Shown in pieces: positions 61,057 to 64,000 of a stretch of DNA of 64,000 bases. Source of the stretch: Apostichopus japonicus. Lineage: Eukaryota > Echinodermata > Holothuroidea > Aspidochirotida > Stichopodidae. Where the stretch lies: contig NC_092580.1 of NCBI RefSeq assembly GCF_037975245.1, positions 19,080,501-19,144,500 of the forward strand. Reading direction: 5' to 3'. The notes under the pieces are model-generated. The model was given only the letters and a program-made list of their open reading frames with translations. It did not search any database and was not told the origin of the DNA. Position 1 is the first letter of the stretch. Each line of letters starts with the position of its first letter. Both the position numbers and the translations under genes were made by a program.

Positions 61057-63035
61057 ATGGATCAACAGTTGAATTGGAGGGTGTCTTTCTCCGTTTTATT
61101 AGTACTTGTACACGGTAAGAGATATCACCTATAGGTCTTTAATGGTTTCTCAAACAGTCAATGTACTTACACTGGGCTATACTTCACAAATTCTTTGACA
61201 TAGGTTATTATAGGAAACTGTTAAAATGGCTCAATTTTCAATGTCAACTTTACATATGGTTGAAAGTCAACGAAAAGGCCGCATGTATTTGGGGAGGAGG
61301 GGGGGGGGAGAGATTGTAACTGTACAAAGTAGAGATCATACATGTGTGTATTGGGCGGAAATTCCGGTTAGATATACGGTAGAGCTGATCCCTCGACGAT
61401 GCCAATCGTTACCGTTGGATGACTAGACGAGGTTTCCCTTTCTTGCTCATTTTGTTATTATATGTCATGATTATTACACATGAAGAAATCATACCGCTAA
61501 TTCCAGAATTTGAATGTTTTTCAGCAAAACCAAGGGCGTAGGAACCGGGGGGCTGGGGGGGCGCCAGCCCCCCAGTGAAAAATGTGGAGGGGCGGAAGTA
61601 TCATTCCGCCCCCCCCCGCTTCGCAAGTCAGAAAACCCCTTTTTCATTCCAAAAAAAAAATCTCATTTGGAGCACCAAATTGCATCTAAGGCCTGGTGAA
61701 AATACAAAATTAAGTTTACAAAATGGAGTGGGTGTTGAAGTGTGCTATATTGCACCAAATTGCATCTGAGGCTACCTGGAAATGCAAAAAATTCCAAAGG
61801 GGAGGGGGACACCCCCTCCCCTTAGACCCCTCCCCCAGGCCGGCCATCAGTCTTCAGCCCCCCCACTCAAAAGTACCTTCCTACGCCACTGAGCAAAACC
61901 GTACATGTTGTTCTTTTTTTCAACTTTACAACAAAAGAGCACTGTCTTATTCCATGTTTTCTTAATTTTCTCAATTAAAGGTCTATTTTTTTATTGGATT
62001 CAAACGGCATTTTTGGCATTACAGAAATGGATAAGGGTTGTAACAAAATGGGGCACTCTTAATTTCTGAAAAAGGGTACCTTTGAAGTTTCAAAAAATCG
62101 CCCAGCTGCCCCTGGCTCAGGGCATCTTGAAGAGGTTGATTCTTTGAAAACCAAATAATGCCTTTTAAAACATTTCTTTCGGGATTTGTTTCAACTTTAT
62201 TTTTCACGACTAATTTTATCCTACGACTGATTCTTTGGTCTCTACTTTTTACATCATCATTGTTTTGGTACAGTGACATATAGCCAGCTACAATGTCCAA
62301 GTGACATATATACCAATATCCAATATGGTGCAACGGAAACGACTGTCCAATGGGAAGAGCCGGTGCCACCTCCTGATTACATACTAGTCTTCCAAAGTTA
62401 CAGTCAAGGGACATTTCGTGTAGGAATCTCTTATGTGGAGTACATATATGAACATCCAATAACAACATTTGACCGCTTGTCGTGTTCATTCCAAGTGATA
62501 GTGGAAGTAGGTAAGTCATTTTTTTTTTGGGGGGGGGGAGGTATTCGCATCGGTTGTACTTCGACCAGTGGTCATGTCCGACCAACCATAATGCACCTGT
62601 AGTGAGGTTGCTCAAATGAAGTCCCCGTCCCGCCCGCCCTCCTCCCCCTCCCTCAAAACAACCCACTCTGTTTGGATTATTGTTCCCCACATATAATTTC
62701 TGAAGATCACAAACGTGGGAACAGGTACAATAAAATGATATTACGAAGGTCTAAGTCATTCGTCTGCCTCAGCGTGCATGGAACACCTATTATTAAATGG
62801 AAAGCAATGGGTGTTTGCAGTGGGTGTTTTGGTGTTTGCGATGGGTGTTTGCAAAGCAAAGCAATGGGTGTTTGCAATGCAAAGCAATGGGTGTTTGTGA
62901 TCAATGATCACTTTCGTGAAATTTGTATCTTTGTTGAGCAATTCCGAGCCAAATTTAGATTAATGCATGAGGTCAAAAGCCGAATGATTGCCTTGTTTTT
63001 TTTCAGCTATCAAAGAAATGCATCCAGATGAATGA
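61057..63035 (+). CDS. Small secreted protein with a single HYR (hyalin repeat) domain
   Basis: Exon 1 (61057-61114) encodes MDQQLNWRVSFSVLLVLVH, a signal peptide, ending in phase 1 at CACG|GTAAGA. Exon 2 (62274-62510) is a phase 1-1 exon of 237 bases encoding one HYR domain. It begins TYSQLQCPSDIYTN, has a VQWEEPVPP segment mid-domain, VGISYVEYIYEHP later, and ends CSFQVIVEV, with the two conserved cysteines (CP near the start, C-S-F near the end). Exon 3 (63007-63035) follows a strong acceptor (TTGTTTTTTTTCAG) and adds AIKEMHPDE and TGA. The product is about 107 residues. HYR domains are common in echinoderm extracellular and adhesion proteins such as hyalin, usually in tandem; a lone domain with a signal peptide is unusual. 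Exon 2 is firm; exons 1 and 3 are in phase but could belong to a larger gene. AATAAA at 63621 is the nearest downstream signal. Confidence 0.68.
61531..61891. mobile_element. hAT-like miniature element in HYR-gene intron 1
   Basis: It starts CAAGGGCGTAGGAA and ends TTCCTACGCCACTG; the ends are inverted with two mismatches in 14. A perfect 8-bp direct repeat, AGCAAAAC, flanks it (61523-61530 and 61892-61899). It is 361 bases long. The interior has G-rich and C-rich blocks and the segments shared with the 2968 element. The open frames that cross it (61514-61699, 61575-61769) are artefacts. Confidence 0.93.
62806..62900. repeat. TGGGTGTTTGCA minisatellite in HYR-gene intron 2
   Basis: Short imperfect tandem copies of AATGGGTGTTTGCAA and GCAAAGCAATGGGTG words, about 95 bases in all. 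The minus-strand frames (HCFALQTPIA repeats) come from it. Confidence 0.85.
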
Positions 63036-63664
63036 TTTGCACTGTCGTATACACTGTATCTCTGAATGATTGCAAATGTATAATGGGGTATAGAAACATG
63101 TTCTTCTCAAAGTACCGGGTGTAGGGGCAGGTGCCCCTGCATTACCACTGTTCTTATACACACCCAGTGAGAACTCTTGTTCCCCACTTTAGCTCACCAA
63201 TCAAATTCGATTTGGGAAGTTTTAAAAATTGTCAATCATTAGAGCAGCACATATATAGTAGGACTGATAATGAATTCAACAGAGACGTGTTCACATGACC
63301 GATCTTGGAAATGTCAAGTTTAAACTTGTTAATTTTCCATCAAATTGCAAAACACAATATGAAGTGAATTGTAAAATTGCCTAATTATTCGGTAAAGAAC
63401 CACGTCCGCTCCCCCTTGAAACGTAATAGGTTATTCTATAATGTGCTTACCCACCAACCCAGTCGTCCGTCCTCGTTTTCTCTTCAATTCCACCCCTCCC
63501 CTCTCCCTCCCCCACACCAATGGAAAATACTGGTTACGTCACCGTATCTTACGAAATCGTAGCAAAATTACATAAGCAAATTACAAAATTACATAAGACG
63601 TAGTATACTGATAGTCTGGTAATAAATTCTTTTGCTGTAAACAAGCCACGACGCAAGAGTTATT

Positions 63665-64000
63665 TACTGAAGCTTAAAAGTGCCATCAACATAAGAAAAA
63701 CCTTGCCTCATAACATATGATAAGTTGTCAATTCAACATTTTTGCAGAAAATTGTTCAATTGCTCAGTTGGAATGAAGTGAACAATTAAACATTTTGCAG
63801 AAAAATGTTGAGTTGACGAGATACGATAAGTTGTCAATTAAACATTTTGCAGAAAATTGTTTGAATTGCTCAGTTGGAATGAAGTTGTTGAATTGACGAG
63901 ATATGATAAGTTGTCAATTAAACATTTCGCAGAAAATTGTTCAATTGCTCAGTTAAAGCAACTGAGCAACCCGGCATTTTCTGATTTTTGATAAGATATT
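63665..64000. repeat. AACATTTTGCAG repeat block, right copy (runs off the window)
   Basis: It opens with GAAGCTTAAAAGTGCCATCA, matching the start of the left block at 3996, and carries AACATTTTGCAGAAAA and GAGATACGATAAGTTGTCAA units. It ends with GTTAAAGCAACTGAGCAA and TTTTTGATAAGATATT, the reverse complement of the segment at about 4080-4135 in the left copy. So part of the block matches directly and part is inverted relative to the left copy. Confidence 0.75.

Noticed and set aside
62019-62690. 223-codon minus-strand open frame
   Set aside because: It overlaps the plus-strand HYR exon, whose domain pattern and splice phases are far more convincing; this is its antisense shadow.

Overview
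This window reads as nuclear DNA from a metazoan, most likely a marine deuterostome invertebrate. An echinoderm, perhaps a sea cucumber, is my guess. The genes have short exons with GT-AG introns, there are several hAT-type miniature transposons and a Penelope-like retroelement, and the AT-rich background is dotted with AGGCCTAGG-type words. Species assignment is inference. There is no bacterial-style operon content. Real genes were recovered by joining exons across phase-compatible splice sites, because most long open frames here are satellite artefacts.

Layout. (1) 1-7.0 kb: the end of a truncated transposon; a two-exon gene for a small secreted cysteine-rich peptide (801-2083); a miniature transposon (2968-3325); an AACATTTTGCAG-type repeat block (about 3996-4480); two possible orphan exons on the plus strand; and a well-formed terminal exon on the minus strand (6901-7026). 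(2) 7.35-29.98 kb: about 22 kb of satellite DNA. It runs from GATA microsatellite (interrupted by a hAT-like element) through a 27-bp-unit satellite with kilobase-scale higher-order repeats, a 22-bp satellite and GATA again, to a 27-bp minisatellite of different sequence. A 50-bp unique sequence occurs as a direct repeat at both outer edges of the GATA zones. (3) 29.98-36.27 kb, minus strand: an eight-exon gene whose product resembles IHO1 (CCDC36), a meiotic double-strand-break protein. (4) 36.8-38.5 kb: a decayed Penelope-like retroelement; 39.27-39.63 kb: a perfect hAT miniature element. (5) 41.97-44.44 kb, plus strand: a four-exon gene of the TEX36/HDNR family, divergent from the IHO1-like gene. 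(6) 48.62-49.25 kb: another hAT-like element. (7) 49.96-57.39 kb (possibly to 59.47 kb), minus strand: QNG1, the queuosine salvage glycohydrolase, complete in eight exons plus a possible upstream in-frame exon. (8) 57.73-58.75 kb: a 1-kb element with 16-bp perfect terminal inverted repeats inside AT microsatellite, lying in the putative first intron of QNG1. (9) 61.06-63.04 kb, plus strand: a small secreted protein with one HYR (hyalin repeat) domain, carrying a hAT miniature element in its first intron. (10) 63.67-64.0 kb: a second block of the AACATTTTGCAG-type repeat.

The genes do not form a pathway. Two neighbours, IHO1-like and TEX36-like, belong to families linked to meiosis or testis and are divergently arranged. 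The most provocative possibility is that the whole 22-kb satellite sits in the last intron of the IHO1-like gene. The exon at 6901-7026 is in the right strand and phase and has its own polyadenylation signal, whereas the region just downstream of the apparent IHO1-like stop is pure minisatellite with no such signal.
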